From Chloroflexota bacterium (GTDB lineage Bacteria > Chloroflexota > Dehalococcoidia > UBA1151 > TMED-70): 64,000 bases of DNA. Shown here one piece after another: positions 46,564 through 55,965 of the stretch. Each line of letters starts with the position of its first letter. Positions within the stretch are counted from its first letter, which is position 1. Under the pieces are notes generated by a model, which was not told the DNA's origin, did not search any database, and saw nothing but the letters and a program-made list of their open reading frames with translations. The stretch is taken from assembly GCA_002721875.1 (NCBI GenBank), contig PBLU01000026.1, positions 100,019 to 164,018 of the forward strand, in the 5' to 3' direction. A program made the position numbers and the translations under genes.

Positions 46564-48426
46564 TTGTTGAGATTCAGAGGAATAATATTACTAGTAGTAT
46601 TCTTAATTTTATCTATACTTGCGATTTCTATAAATCCTATAAAAATAAATGATTGGGAAAGAGGAAATAATGATAATCTTCTAGGTATGGTTTTAGGCTT
46701 AGACTTGAGAGGTGGAACTCATTTAGTTTACTCTATAGAGTCATCAACAGGAGAAGAACCTACCTTGGAGGATGCTCAAGGAGTTAGAAAGATTATTGAT
46801 AAAAGAGTAAACGAGTTTGGGGTTAGTGAAGCTAATGTACAGCTTCTCGGAACTCCACCTAATAAAATTTTAGTTCAAATTCCTTCTCAGAAAGGTGATA
46901 AAATAGTTTTTTCTTTATCTGAAAATGAAGAAAACATTACAGTTATTAAAAACAAACTAGAAGAATTAATTGATACTTCATTTGAACTTAATGCGATTGA
47001 TGGAGAATTAGAACTAAATTCAGATGAATCACTAAGTCAATTTACTATTGATAATCTTAAGAGTTTCTTATCTAATGAAATTGAAGTACTTATAAAAATA
47101 AATTTTTCTCCAAATAGAATTGAAAATAAAGAAGAGGGAGAAGATTTAGAATTTCCAAGCTTAGAGGATCTAGAATCAGTTTTAAAAAAATCCGATATAA
47201 CTTACTCATCTTTAGAAAATAAAGAATTTGGTGAGTTTCATTTGAAACTTAATAATTATGGTTATGGTGATGAAAGTCAAAGAGAAAAAATAATGCTTTC
47301 CTTATCTGAATTGGATTATAATTTAGTTAATTTTCAAACAGAAGGAAATTTAGAAACTTTTGTAGTTAGTGGTGGAATACAGTCAGCTAAAAGATTAATT
47401 GGATCTACCGCACAATTAGAATTCAGAGTAAGAGAATGTGGAAAAAATAAACCTGAAGAATTAGATTCACAAATTTGGGAAATGGTTAAGTGTTATGACC
47501 CTCAATATTATAATGAGGTAGCAACTGGAATTGAATCTAAGAATCTAACAGATGCATCTCCTGGAACAGTTGCTGAATTATCTCAACCTGTAGTAAATAT
47601 AGTATTCGATGATGATGGTTCTGATAACTTTTATGAAATAACAGATCGTATATCTCGAACTGGAGACTTGTTGGCTATTTATTTAGATAACGAGGAATTG
47701 GTAACACCTGGAGCTGATAAAGCTATCTCTGGTGGTAGGGCGTATATTTATGGTAAAGATATTGATGGAGAAAGAGCAAGAGAAATTGCTGTTCAATTAA
47801 GATCTGGGGCCTTACCAGCAAAATTAGACTTAATTCAAGAACGGAATGTTGACGCAGTTCTTGGTTCTGAATCGCTAACTAAAAGTCTTACTGCAGGAAT
47901 TGTTGGTTTTATTTTAGTGCTATTTTTTATGATTTCTTACTATAAGATCCCGGGGATAATAGCATCCGTTACATTAATTATTTACCTGTTATTTTTAGTT
48001 GCTATATTTAAAATATTACCTGTTACTCTAACTTTATCTGGAGCTGCGGCATTAATTCTATCTATTGGATTTGCAGTGGATGCGAATATTCTTATTTCTG
48101 AAAGAATAAAAGAAGAACTTAAATCTGGAAGAAACTTATTAAACTCTATAACAATAGGTTTTGACAGAGCATGGTCATCAATTAGAGATGGTAACTTTTC
48201 TACATTAATTATTGCAATTGTTTTATATTGGTTCGGTTCTAATTTTTCTACTTCTGTTATGCAGGGATTTGCTTTAACTTTAGGTGTAGGAGTTTTATTA
48301 AGTATGATCACAAGTTTTCAAGTTAATAGAATTTTAACAAGAATAATTACCAGAAATCAGAGTATATCTAAGGTTGGGTTATTTATGCCAATAGCAAGGA
48401 ATGCTGTAAAAAAGGAGAGTAAATAA
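46564..48426 (+). CDS. secD: Protein translocase subunit SecD
   Basis: SecD, with SecF, uses the proton gradient to pull secreted proteins across the membrane. An N-terminal membrane helix is followed by the D1 motif GLDLRGGTHLVYSIE, a large periplasmic P1 region, the SGGRAYIYGKDIDGERAREIAVQLRSGALPAKL block, and five C-terminal helices with GFAVDANILISERIKEEL. At 620 residues it is longer than many SecD (about 450-600), mainly in P1. A TTG start with AAGGA before it was used. Its stop overlaps the secF ATG (TAATG). Confidence 0.95.
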   Translation: MLRFRGIILLVVFLILSILAISINPIKINDWERGNNDNLLGMVLGLDLRGGTHLVYSIESSTGEEPTLEDAQGVRKIIDKRVNEFGVSEANVQLLGTPPNKILVQIPSQKGDKIVFSLSENEENITVIKNKLEELIDTSFELNAIDGELELNSDESLSQFTIDNLKSFLSNEIEVLIKINFSPNRIENKEEGEDLEFPSLEDLESVLKKSDITYSSLENKEFGEFHLKLNNYGYGDESQREKIMLSLSELDYNLVNFQTEGNLETFVVSGGIQSAKRLIGSTAQLEFRVRECGKNKPEELDSQIWEMVKCYDPQYYNEVATGIESKNLTDASPGTVAELSQPVVNIVFDDDGSDNFYEITDRISRTGDLLAIYLDNEELVTPGADKAISGGRAYIYGKDIDGERAREIAVQLRSGALPAKLDLIQERNVDAVLGSESLTKSLTAGIVGFILVLFFMISYYKIPGIIASVTLIIYLLFLVAIFKILPVTLTLSGAAALILSIGFAVDANILISERIKEELKSGRNLLNSITIGFDRAWSSIRDGNFSTLIIAIVLYWFGSNFSTSVMQGFALTLGVGVLLSMITSFQVNRILTRIITRNQSISKVGLFMPIARNAVKKESK

Positions 48427-49316
48427 TGAATGTTATGACTAATAAGATTTATTTCCTATACTTTTCTTTTATCCTGCTGATTTTATCTGTAATTTTATTA
48501 TTTGTACCAGGATTACCTCTTGGAATAGATTTTACATCTGGAACAACTGTTACCTATAGATGGGATGATAATCCTCCTTCACAAGAACAGATATCTAATG
48601 TATTTTCTCAAGTTGGTTACAAAGGAACTCTTGTTCAATCTATGGGAAATAATGAATTTTATATCAGAACTTCTGATCTTGGAGTTAATGGAAAAGAAAT
48701 AGTTGATAAAGAACTTGAAAAAATAACTGGTAATAATCCAGTAACATTAGATACTAATACTGTAGGTTCTTCAGTTGCTCAAAATACTATTAGAAATTCA
48801 ATTATAGCTGTTCTAATATCTTCTTTATTTGTGATGCTTTATATCGTCTATGCATTCAGAAATATTGACCAAGCATACTTATATGCAATTTCAGCAATTA
48901 TAACTCTTATTCATGATGTGTTTGTAGTTATGGGATTGTTTATTATATTGAGTCAATTCTTTGGATCAACTGTAAATTCAATTTTTATAGTGGGTATTTT
49001 AACTGTAATTGGTTACTCAGTTAATGACACTATTGTGATATTTGATAGACTTAGGGAAAATATCACAATGAACAAATCTATGGAATATCTGTCTGTTGTT
49101 AATAAGTCTGTTATGGAATCAGTGACAAGGTCTCTCGGTACATCCTTAACTACTTCGATGGTTATTCTAGCAATGTTATTATTTGGTGGTCAATCTCTTA
49201 GAGATTTTCTATTAGTATTACTATTAGGTGTAATTGTGGGAACTTATAGTTCAATCTTTGTTGCTTCAAATATTATGTTGATTTGGAGATATGGGTTAAG
49301 AAAAAAATCTAATTAG
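48426..49316 (+). CDS. secF: Protein translocase subunit SecF
   Basis: This is the partner of SecD in the protein export motor. The start has a membrane helix and GIDFTSGTTVTYRW (the SecF signature GIDF-GG-variant), a periplasmic domain, then GYSVNDTIVIFDRLREN and SVMESVTRSLGTSLTT in helices 4-5. At 296 residues the length is normal. Its last codons form one arm of a 30-base palindrome shared with hemW. Confidence 0.96.
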   Translation: MNVMTNKIYFLYFSFILLILSVILLFVPGLPLGIDFTSGTTVTYRWDDNPPSQEQISNVFSQVGYKGTLVQSMGNNEFYIRTSDLGVNGKEIVDKELEKITGNNPVTLDTNTVGSSVAQNTIRNSIIAVLISSLFVMLYIVYAFRNIDQAYLYAISAIITLIHDVFVVMGLFIILSQFFGSTVNSIFIVGILTVIGYSVNDTIVIFDRLRENITMNKSMEYLSVVNKSVMESVTRSLGTSLTTSMVILAMLLFGGQSLRDFLLVLLLGVIVGTYSSIFVASNIMLIWRYGLRKKSN

Positions 49317-49327
49317 ATTTTTTTCTT
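49298..49327. terminator. Bidirectional terminator palindrome overlapping both stop codons
   Basis: A perfect 30-base palindrome (AAGAAAAAAATCTAA and its reverse complement) lies exactly at the secF/hemW convergent junction. It contains the secF stop (49314-49316) and ends in the hemW stop. In each direction the transcript forms a stem whose 3' arm is a run of U residues, so it can end both operons. The stem is AT-rich, so strength is uncertain. Confidence 0.6.
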
Positions 49328-50522
49328 ATACGAAATTACTGGCAACTTCATTAGCAAATAGTTTACCTTTATCACTAAGGATATAATTATCTTTTTCCTT
49401 AATTAGAATATTTTCATTTATAAAATATTCTAATTTACTCAAGTATAAATCTTCGAAATCTAACTTAAATCTAGAATAAAATTTAGATATGTTAATTCCC
49501 TCCTTAAGTCTGAGACTTAACATTAAGAATTCTAGAATTTCATTTTCTTTAATATTATCTTCATAAATATCTAAGATTTTATTTTGTTCTAGATAGATTA
49601 TTTTTTCTTTAATTGATCTTTTGGAGTTTTTATAATTCTTGAAAAATTCTACATATTTTTTTGGAGATTTTAGTATACTAAATCTTTTCTTATCTATGAA
49701 AGAATGAGCTCCTGGCCCTATTCCTATGTAAGGTTCCATCCTCCAATATTTTAAGTTATGTCTTGAGGTTTTATTCTCTTTTGACCAATTAGAAATTTCA
49801 TAATGATTAAAATTATTTTCCTTTAAGATCATTTGAGTACTTTTATACATTTCTGCTGATAAATCGTCATTGGCAACATTAATTTTATTATTCTTAACTT
49901 GATGATCTAGTATAGTACCTTTCTCAACTTGAAGAGAATAACAAGATATATGATTAATTTTTTCTGAAATAATTTGATTTAGAGTATTAATATATGAATC
50001 TTTAGTTTGAAGTGGCAGTCCATAAATTAAATCAACAGAAATATTTTCAAACACTTCTGATAAAGATCTGATTGCAAGTAAAGCTTGTAATGAATCATGC
50101 CTTCTGTTTAGTATCTTAAGTTCATCATTATCTAAAGACTGTATCCCTACAGAGCATCTATTAATACCCATACTTTTCCAATTTATTGACTTTGCATAAG
50201 ATACATCTTCAGGATTTATCTCTAGTGTAATTTCTATGTCGTTAGATAAATGAAAATTATTTCTAACTTTTTCTAAAATATTTCCTATGACTTTGGTTTC
50301 AACATATGATGGAGTTCCTCCACCAATAAAAATACTTTCAACAATATAATCCCCATTGAGTGACCAAAATTCTATTTCATTACTGATTGAATTATCGAAA
50401 TTATTTATTAAGTTTTCTAAACCTGAGTAAGTATTGAAGTCACAATAAGTACATTTAGTATGACAAAAAGGAATATGAATGTATAGACCTAATCCTTCTT
50501 GGTTAATTAGCTTGGAGTCCAT
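49326..50522 (-). CDS. hemW: HemW-like radical SAM protein
   Basis: It is related to the oxygen-independent coproporphyrinogen oxidase; HemW proteins act as haem chaperones. The iron-sulfur motif is PFCHTKCTYCDF (C-x3-C-x2-C) near residue 20, with the radical SAM glycine patch SIFIGGGTPSY, VSVGIQSLDNDELKILNRRH-like (SVGIQSLDNDELKILNRRH without the lead V) and SVDLIYGLPLQT. A HemN_C-type helical end is present. At 398 residues it is normal for HemW, shorter than HemN. It overlaps the upstream hypothetical gene by 16 bases. Confidence 0.9.
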   Translation of the reverse strand: MDSKLINQEGLGLYIHIPFCHTKCTYCDFNTYSGLENLINNFDNSISNEIEFWSLNGDYIVESIFIGGGTPSYVETKVIGNILEKVRNNFHLSNDIEITLEINPEDVSYAKSINWKSMGINRCSVGIQSLDNDELKILNRRHDSLQALLAIRSLSEVFENISVDLIYGLPLQTKDSYINTLNQIISEKINHISCYSLQVEKGTILDHQVKNNKINVANDDLSAEMYKSTQMILKENNFNHYEISNWSKENKTSRHNLKYWRMEPYIGIGPGAHSFIDKKRFSILKSPKKYVEFFKNYKNSKRSIKEKIIYLEQNKILDIYEDNIKENEILEFLMLSLRLKEGINISKFYSRFKLDFEDLYLSKLEYFINENILIKEKDNYILSDKGKLFANEVASNFV

Positions 50523-51232
50523 AGCCCACTATCTGAATTTTCAGAATTATCCTTCTTATCTTCAGGGGTGTTATTTTCAACATTAGGTGCCTGAGATTCA
50601 TATGCTTTTTTTAATTCGGCCTCCATAGCTGCTTGCGCATTTTTTACCCATTGAGCTACTTGATCTAATTCCGGAGGAGATATAATAAATTTCTCAATAT
50701 CATCAGGTATATTTATATCTTGATTACCTGTAAAGATAATTGCTGATTCACCTTCTACAAGGATTTCACTCAAGGATTTATTTATATGTTCATATCTCTC
50801 TTCTGAAGCTTTCTTTAACTCTTCAGATATTTTTTCAGCAACAGACCTGTTTGTTAAGCCTACATTCAAACACTTTGACCAATCAATAACTTTTTGTAAA
50901 TTTTCTAAATTTTCTAGCTCAGATATCTCTGCACCGGTTTTCCTTCGTTCTTCTGTAATATTCCATGCACCTAGGCTTGCTTCTTTGAGGTTCATAGCTA
51001 CATCTTCTCCCTTACCAGGAATTCCTTCTACAAATATTTTTTTTACTAATCCAGTTTTTTCTTCCAAAGTAGATATATTTTTATCAACTGCTTCCCAATA
51101 TTTGAATATTAAGTCATGTAATTCTTTTGATGCTTCTTGAGGTGCTTGTAGCAAAACACATATGAAAGCCTTTTTTTTACCCATTACCTTTTCAGCTTTA
51201 GGTTTTTGAATTTTCCCAATTTCTTCGTTCAA
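50507..51232 (-). CDS. Conserved-looking hypothetical protein
   Basis: I do not recognise this 241-residue protein. It begins with a charged, lysine-rich lead (about 1-20), then FICVLLQAPQEASKELHDLIFKYW, a globular alpha/beta region with FVEGIPGKGEDVAMN, and a hydrophobic strand SAIIFTGNQDINIPDD. It ends in a disordered acidic tail (NVENNTPEDKKDNSENSDSG). No membrane helix, signal peptide or cofactor motif is seen. It sits upstream of and overlaps hemW, so a role near radical SAM or haem handling is possible but unproven. The ychF end lies 200 bases away. Confidence 0.8.
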   Translation of the reverse strand: MNEEIGKIQKPKAEKVMGKKKAFICVLLQAPQEASKELHDLIFKYWEAVDKNISTLEEKTGLVKKIFVEGIPGKGEDVAMNLKEASLGAWNITEERRKTGAEISELENLENLQKVIDWSKCLNVGLTNRSVAEKISEELKKASEERYEHINKSLSEILVEGESAIIFTGNQDINIPDDIEKFIISPPELDQVAQWVKNAQAAMEAELKKAYESQAPNVENNTPEDKKDNSENSDSGLWTPS

Positions 51233-51434
51233 TTTCTTCTCCGTTTTTATTCAAAATAGGATGTTATTTATTTAGATACTTAACATTATATTAATTATTC
51301 TTATTTAATAATTTACCTGATTTTTTTGATTCACTCAAAGACTAATGTTATGTTAAGTCTTGATAGTAGAAAAACTTCTGCATAAATCAATTTATTTATA
51401 ATATATCAGTAAGTTATGATTTTAATGAAAATTT

Positions 51435-52532
51435 CTAAATGTTAAATCTAAAGTAAATGACGTCACCATCTTTCACTATATAGTCTTTTCCTTCTACTCT
51501 CATTTTTCCAGCTTCTTTAGATTTTTTTTCTCCCCTTAAGCTTACATAATCTTTGTAACTAACCACTTCAGCTCTAATAAATCCTTTTTCGAAATCAGTA
51601 TGTATTTCTCTTGCAGCTCTTGGAGCATTAGATCCTTTTGGTATAGTCCAAGCTCTTGATTCTTTTGGTCCAGATGTAAAGTAAGTTATCAGATCCAGAA
51701 GTTTGTATCCTGATTGAATTATTTGTTCCAATCCTGATTTTTCTAACCCCAAAGCTATTAAGAATTCTTTTTTTTCTTCATCGTTTAATTGAGATATTTC
51801 AGATTCTATTTTTGCAGAAATAATTATTGAAAGAGCACCTTCATTGCTAGCTATTTCTTGAATTAATTTTGAGTACTTATTTCCATTTTTTGCATCATCT
51901 TCAGAAACATTACATACATAAAGAACAGGTTTACTTGTTAATAATTGTAAACTTTTTAACTTATGAGTTTCACTATCTGGAATACTTAATAATCTAGCTG
52001 GTTTCCCATTACTCAATAGATTATGAATTCCATCTACAATAGGTAATAATTCGTTAGCTTCTTTATCTCCAGATTTAGCTTTTTTTTTAATTGAAGGAAT
52101 TCTTGATTCAATACTTTCTAAATCTGAAAGCATTAATTCAGTTTCAACTATTTCACTATCTTGAACTGGATTAATCGAACCGTTCACATGTGTAACATCA
52201 GGATCATCAAAACACCTTATAACATAAGCTATTGCATCCATTTCTCTGATATTTCCTAGAAACTTATTACCTAATCCCTCACCTTTTGAAGCTCCTTTTA
52301 CTAATCCAGCTATATCAACGAAGGACATTTTAGTGGGAATAATTGATTTTGATTCACTTATTTTGGCTAAATTATTTAGGCGATCATCAGGAATTGCAAC
52401 TTCTCCTATATTGGGATCTATAGTACAGAAAGGATAGTTTTCTGCTTGTGCATTACTAGTTTGAGTTAGAGCGTTAAATAATGTAGATTTTCCAACATTA
52501 GGCAATCCCACTATTCCACACTTAAATCCCAT
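51435..52532 (-). CDS. ychF: Ribosome-binding ATPase YchF (Obg family)
   Basis: YchF binds ribosomes and hydrolyses ATP rather than GTP, linked to stress response. The P-loop is GLPNVGKSTLFNALT near residue 8, switch and G3 region VDIAGLVKGASKGEGLGNKFL, an inserted coiled coil, and a C-terminal TGS domain (LITYFTSGPKESRAWTI...GDVIYFRFN). At 365 residues it is normal. Between its end and the next gene is a 200-base AT-rich interval. Confidence 0.97.
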   Translation of the reverse strand: MGFKCGIVGLPNVGKSTLFNALTQTSNAQAENYPFCTIDPNIGEVAIPDDRLNNLAKISESKSIIPTKMSFVDIAGLVKGASKGEGLGNKFLGNIREMDAIAYVIRCFDDPDVTHVNGSINPVQDSEIVETELMLSDLESIESRIPSIKKKAKSGDKEANELLPIVDGIHNLLSNGKPARLLSIPDSETHKLKSLQLLTSKPVLYVCNVSEDDAKNGNKYSKLIQEIASNEGALSIIISAKIESEISQLNDEEKKEFLIALGLEKSGLEQIIQSGYKLLDLITYFTSGPKESRAWTIPKGSNAPRAAREIHTDFEKGFIRAEVVSYKDYVSLRGEKKSKEAGKMRVEGKDYIVKDGDVIYFRFNI

Positions 52533-52559
52533 TATTCTTATTCCTTATTTACTCTTTTA

Positions 52560-52901
52560 TTATTGATCATCATCTTTATCATCATCTTCATCTTCAACTG
52601 TTCTAAATTCCCCATCTACAATTTTATCGTCATTATTTTTATCGTCTTTATAATTGCTAAATGAATTTTTCAGAGTCTGATATTTATAAATCAACATAGT
52701 TAGTGCTATGACTATGATATCGTCAATTTGTCCTATTATAGGTATAAAATCCTTCAATATATCATTGGGAGCAATAACATAAAATAAAGCTAGAACGATC
52801 ACAAATTTTATTTTAAGTGGTATTTTAGGATCGAATAGGCCTCTTAATATTTGACTCCCAAAATAAATTAATCTTGGTATCAATAGAATGAAATTTCTCA
52901 T
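52560..52901 (-). CDS. YkvA/DUF1232 family membrane protein
   Basis: This is a 113-residue protein with the DUF1232 pattern, a hydrophobic helix with YVIAPNDILKDFIPIIGQIDDI (the family motif Y-hx-PhDhhPDh-P-hG-hDD), then a second hydrophobic segment. The end is an acidic tail (EDEDDDKDDD). Function of the family is unknown. TATTAT lies 9 bases before its ATG on the minus strand. Downstream it leads towards ychF. Confidence 0.85.
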   Translation of the reverse strand: MRNFILLIPRLIYFGSQILRGLFDPKIPLKIKFVIVLALFYVIAPNDILKDFIPIIGQIDDIIVIALTMLIYKYQTLKNSFSNYKDDKNNDDKIVDGEFRTVEDEDDDKDDDQ

Positions 52902-52967
52902 AAAGTTGTAATAATATAATTATTAAATTTCTTAATTTAAATGATACCAACAAATTATTTTTAAGTA

Positions 52968-53918
52968 TTGATAAAGTTACTTCATGGGAATGATGAGTTT
53001 TCTACAAAAGAAAAACTCGAAAAATTAATAGGTGATAAAAATGATCCAGATTTGGATCTAAATGTTATTTATTCACATAATATTTCCTTTAATAGTTACA
53101 AGGAATATATTCATACAATTTCTTTGTTTGGAGGAAGAAGGATCTTAGTATTTCATGATTTAGTATCAAAAATAATTTCTAGTAAATCTGAAGAATGGAA
53201 AGATTTTTACGAATCCACATTAAATAAACCTAATGTCAACGAAATAATTTTTGTTGAAAACAAAGAAATAAATCTCAAATCCAACAAAGTATCAAATATT
53301 TCAGATTTAAGTGAAGTATTTTTGTTTAATATACCAACAGGACGAGGATCATGGGAAAAAATAAAGAATTGGATTATTCAAAGACAATCTCACTATAATA
53401 TAAAAATTTCTCAATCAGGGATCAATAAACTTATTGATCTTATAGGAAGTAACTATCGTTATCTAGATAATGAATTGATTAAGCTAAGTAATTATAAACC
53501 CGATAAGATTATTGAAGAAGAAGATATTGAATTGATGGTCTCAGGGATAAAAGAAAGTTCAATCTTTGAACTTATTGATTCAATATTAGAAAAAAATATA
53601 TTAAAGTCCAGTAAGCTATTACAAGTAATGGTTGGTAGTGGCCAAAATTTTTTTTCAATACAACAGATGTTATCTAGGCAAGTAAGATTAATTATCATGG
53701 CTCAAGAACTTAATCCCACAATGAATTTAAAAGATTTACAAAAGAAAATTCAAGTAAGTTCTTCTTATGCATTTAACAAAATAGTTAATCAATCCAAACA
53801 ACATTCAAATAAAAGAATGAAAGAAATTTTAGAAAATTTGCTTGAAATGGATATTCAAATAAAATCTGGTAGCAAGAGTGAAAAAGAAATTCTTCAAAAA
53901 TTAATTTATGTAGTATGA
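52968..53918 (+). CDS. holA: DNA polymerase III delta subunit
   Basis: HolA is the wrench of the clamp loader that opens the sliding clamp. It starts KLLHGNDEFSTKEKLEKLI, has ISLFGGRRILVFHDL and the helical collar region (SSIFELIDSILEKN, then FFSIQQMLSRQVRLIIMAQ). Sequence conservation is modest as usual for delta. A TTG start at 52968 was used because the reading begins MIKLLHGND in the way HolA begins. It overlaps the TPR lipoprotein gene by 4 bases. Confidence 0.88.
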   Translation: MIKLLHGNDEFSTKEKLEKLIGDKNDPDLDLNVIYSHNISFNSYKEYIHTISLFGGRRILVFHDLVSKIISSKSEEWKDFYESTLNKPNVNEIIFVENKEINLKSNKVSNISDLSEVFLFNIPTGRGSWEKIKNWIIQRQSHYNIKISQSGINKLIDLIGSNYRYLDNELIKLSNYKPDKIIEEEDIELMVSGIKESSIFELIDSILEKNILKSSKLLQVMVGSGQNFFSIQQMLSRQVRLIIMAQELNPTMNLKDLQKKIQVSSSYAFNKIVNQSKQHSNKRMKEILENLLEMDIQIKSGSKSEKEILQKLIYVV

Positions 53919-54739
53919 ATATTTACTTTAGAAATTCAATTAAGTTTAGTTTTATAATTTTCTCTTTATTACTTTTTGTATCTTTGATTTTATTTTTATT
54001 TTCTTGTAATTTATTTGAGGAAAATATTGAAGTAGAACCAAAGATATATACATATTCTCCAGAAGCTTCATTAGATTTATACATTAGAGGCAATAGGTAC
54101 TTAAATCAAGGTAAATATAAAGAAGCAGAGAATTCATTTGAGAAACTAGTTATTATTGATCCTGAATTTTCTAAAGCTTGGGAAGGATATTCAGAATCAT
54201 TATTACTTCAAAATGATTTAGATCAATCATTAGAATATATAGATAAAGCTATTTCTATAAACTCTTCAATAGCCTCTCATTTATCAAAAAAATCTTTGGT
54301 TCTATATTATTTAGGAGATTATGATGCTTCAGAAACATTCTCATCTAGAGCCTTAGAAATTGATCAGAATGATGTAAGGGCATTGATTGTATCAGGTGCA
54401 GTTAAGACTCAAAAAGGACTATATGATCAATCAAAAGAAATTTTTGATTTGGCTATAAAAATTGAACCTGATGATTCTTCGATTTATTTTTGGAGAGGTA
54501 AAAATTATATAAATATGTTTGATTTTGATAACGGTATGATTGAACTTAATAAAGCTATTGATATGGATAGATCTCAGCCAGCTTACTATATTGAAAGAGG
54601 ACAATTATATCGAATAATTGGTAACAAAACAGATGCGAAATTTGATTTTGAAGAAGCTATCGAAATTGCAAAAAATCCACGTAAACAGCATCTTATAGAT
54701 AAGGCTAAAGCCTTACTCATTGAGTTAGAAGATGAATAA
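53915..54739 (+). CDS. TPR-repeat lipoprotein
   Basis: A hydrophobic signal (about residues 10-30) ends in a lipobox LFSC with a lipidated cysteine near residue 31. The rest is a chain of about six tetratricopeptide repeats (for example RGNRYLNQGKYKEAENSFEKLVIIDP) forming a protein-protein scaffold on the outer face of the membrane. No catalytic motif. At 274 residues. It starts within the holA stop and overlaps the following small lipoprotein gene by 8 bases. Partner proteins cannot be named. Confidence 0.88.
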   Translation: MNIYFRNSIKFSFIIFSLLLFVSLILFLFSCNLFEENIEVEPKIYTYSPEASLDLYIRGNRYLNQGKYKEAENSFEKLVIIDPEFSKAWEGYSESLLLQNDLDQSLEYIDKAISINSSIASHLSKKSLVLYYLGDYDASETFSSRALEIDQNDVRALIVSGAVKTQKGLYDQSKEIFDLAIKIEPDDSSIYFWRGKNYINMFDFDNGMIELNKAIDMDRSQPAYYIERGQLYRIIGNKTDAKFDFEEAIEIAKNPRKQHLIDKAKALLIELEDE

Positions 54740-55142
54740 ATTTCTTATATTAGTTATTGTTCTTTTATTCTCATGTTCAGCAACTAATGACTTTGAAGGT
54801 AGAATTACTTTTATCCAGCCCGGAATCTTGATTGAAAATGATAATAAAGAGTCAATTTGGGCTGATTTAAAAGATCATGATAATCTTTATAAATTAGGAT
54901 ATCCGAAGAGAGTTTCACAAATTAAAATTAGAGATAAAGATGATAATACAAAATTATTCTATGTTAATCCTGCTCAATCTTTAGAAACAATAAATTTATC
55001 TTATACATATTCACATTTTCAATCTCATATGATAAATGGTGATAAAGTTTTTGTTGAGTTTCAAAAAATAAAAAATTCAGAAAGTCCAGAAAAATCTTTT
55101 AACAGAATCGTTAATCTTAGATTTATTGATCATAAACATTAA
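54732..55142 (+). CDS. Small lipoprotein of unknown function
   Basis: This is a 136-residue protein with a short signal and lipobox LLFSC (Cys15). The mature part looks like a small beta-rich domain (FEGRITFIQPGILIENDNK, then YKLGYPKRVSQIKIR). I do not recognise the fold. It overlaps the TPR lipoprotein gene by 8 bases and the 3' end of the convergent thioredoxin-like gene by 20 bases. Confidence 0.75.
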   Translation: MNKFLILVIVLLFSCSATNDFEGRITFIQPGILIENDNKESIWADLKDHDNLYKLGYPKRVSQIKIRDKDDNTKLFYVNPAQSLETINLSYTYSHFQSHMINGDKVFVEFQKIKNSESPEKSFNRIVNLRFIDHKH

Positions 55143-55965
55143 TTTTACTCAAGTCTTTTTTTAATTCTTTATAGTCAACAAATCCTTGATATCTATTTTC
55201 TACAAAACCATTATTATCTATCAGGAAAGTCCAAGGCTCACTTGTTATTCCAAACAATTGTACAGATTCATTTAGGTTACCTACAGAAAAATCGCCAGTA
55301 TTCATAATTTCTTTGAAATTTTCCCAAATTTCTACATGAATAACTATAAGTTTGTCTTGATAATTACTTCTTATTTCCTTTAAGACATTTAACTGAGGTG
55401 CACATATAGCAGTTACACATAAACCTGGAGTAGAAAAAGAAAGAATTATTGGAAGTTTCTTTTCTAAAGCAATGTCTAAACTATGAGAATATAAATTTAA
55501 GTCTGGCTCTATATCTGTTGATAAATCTATTATTTTTTTATTTTCTAGACTTGGAGTTTTAATTGAAGAAACTTTTTCCCCAGTATTCAGTGTGCTTGAG
55601 ATTTCCTTAACTTCTATTACCCCTTTTGTGTTACTTTTTTTGTATTCACCAATAATCTCCCAGTACCCGGTTGAATCAAAAGCTAGATCACTCTTAAATA
55701 CACTCCTATTTCCAGGCCAGTCTACCAACTCATAATCCTCTATGATCATTTCTTTGCTATCATCTATTTTCTTCAATTTAAAATTCACATTTTCAGAAAT
55801 ATTATTTCCTTCTTTATCAAGAACTGTATAAACTACTCTGTTTTCACCTAAAGTAATATCTTCAGTGATTACAAATAAAGAAATATTTTCAGGATTAGAT
55901 TGATTACTTATTTCATTTGAACAACTGAATAGTACAAAAAGTATTAGAAATATTTTTTTTATCAT
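55123..55965 (-). CDS. Thioredoxin-like extracytoplasmic lipoprotein
   Basis: Lipobox LFSC (Cys15) anchors it outside. Residues about 25-120 form a beta-sandwich-like domain (VITEDITLGENRVVYTVLDKEG). The C-terminal 130 residues are a thioredoxin fold with FSTPGLCVTAICAPQLN, whose two cysteines are CxxxxC, a variant spacing typical of a TlpA-like group rather than of CxxC thioredoxin. A cis-proline zone is in ITSEPWTFLID. A disulfide or copper-handling role is possible. It shares its start base with the phosphotriesterase gene. Confidence 0.8.
   Translation of the reverse strand: MIKKIFLILFVLFSCSNEISNQSNPENISLFVITEDITLGENRVVYTVLDKEGNNISENVNFKLKKIDDSKEMIIEDYELVDWPGNRSVFKSDLAFDSTGYWEIIGEYKKSNTKGVIEVKEISSTLNTGEKVSSIKTPSLENKKIIDLSTDIEPDLNLYSHSLDIALEKKLPIILSFSTPGLCVTAICAPQLNVLKEIRSNYQDKLIVIHVEIWENFKEIMNTGDFSVGNLNESVQLFGITSEPWTFLIDNNGFVENRYQGFVDYKELKKDLSKINVYDQ

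Noticed and set aside
51335..51363. Inverted repeat (TCAAAGACT ... AGTCTTGA) between the hypothetical gene and ychF
   Set aside because: The stem is short with a mismatch and a 12-base loop and no U-run follows; too weak to call a terminator or operator.
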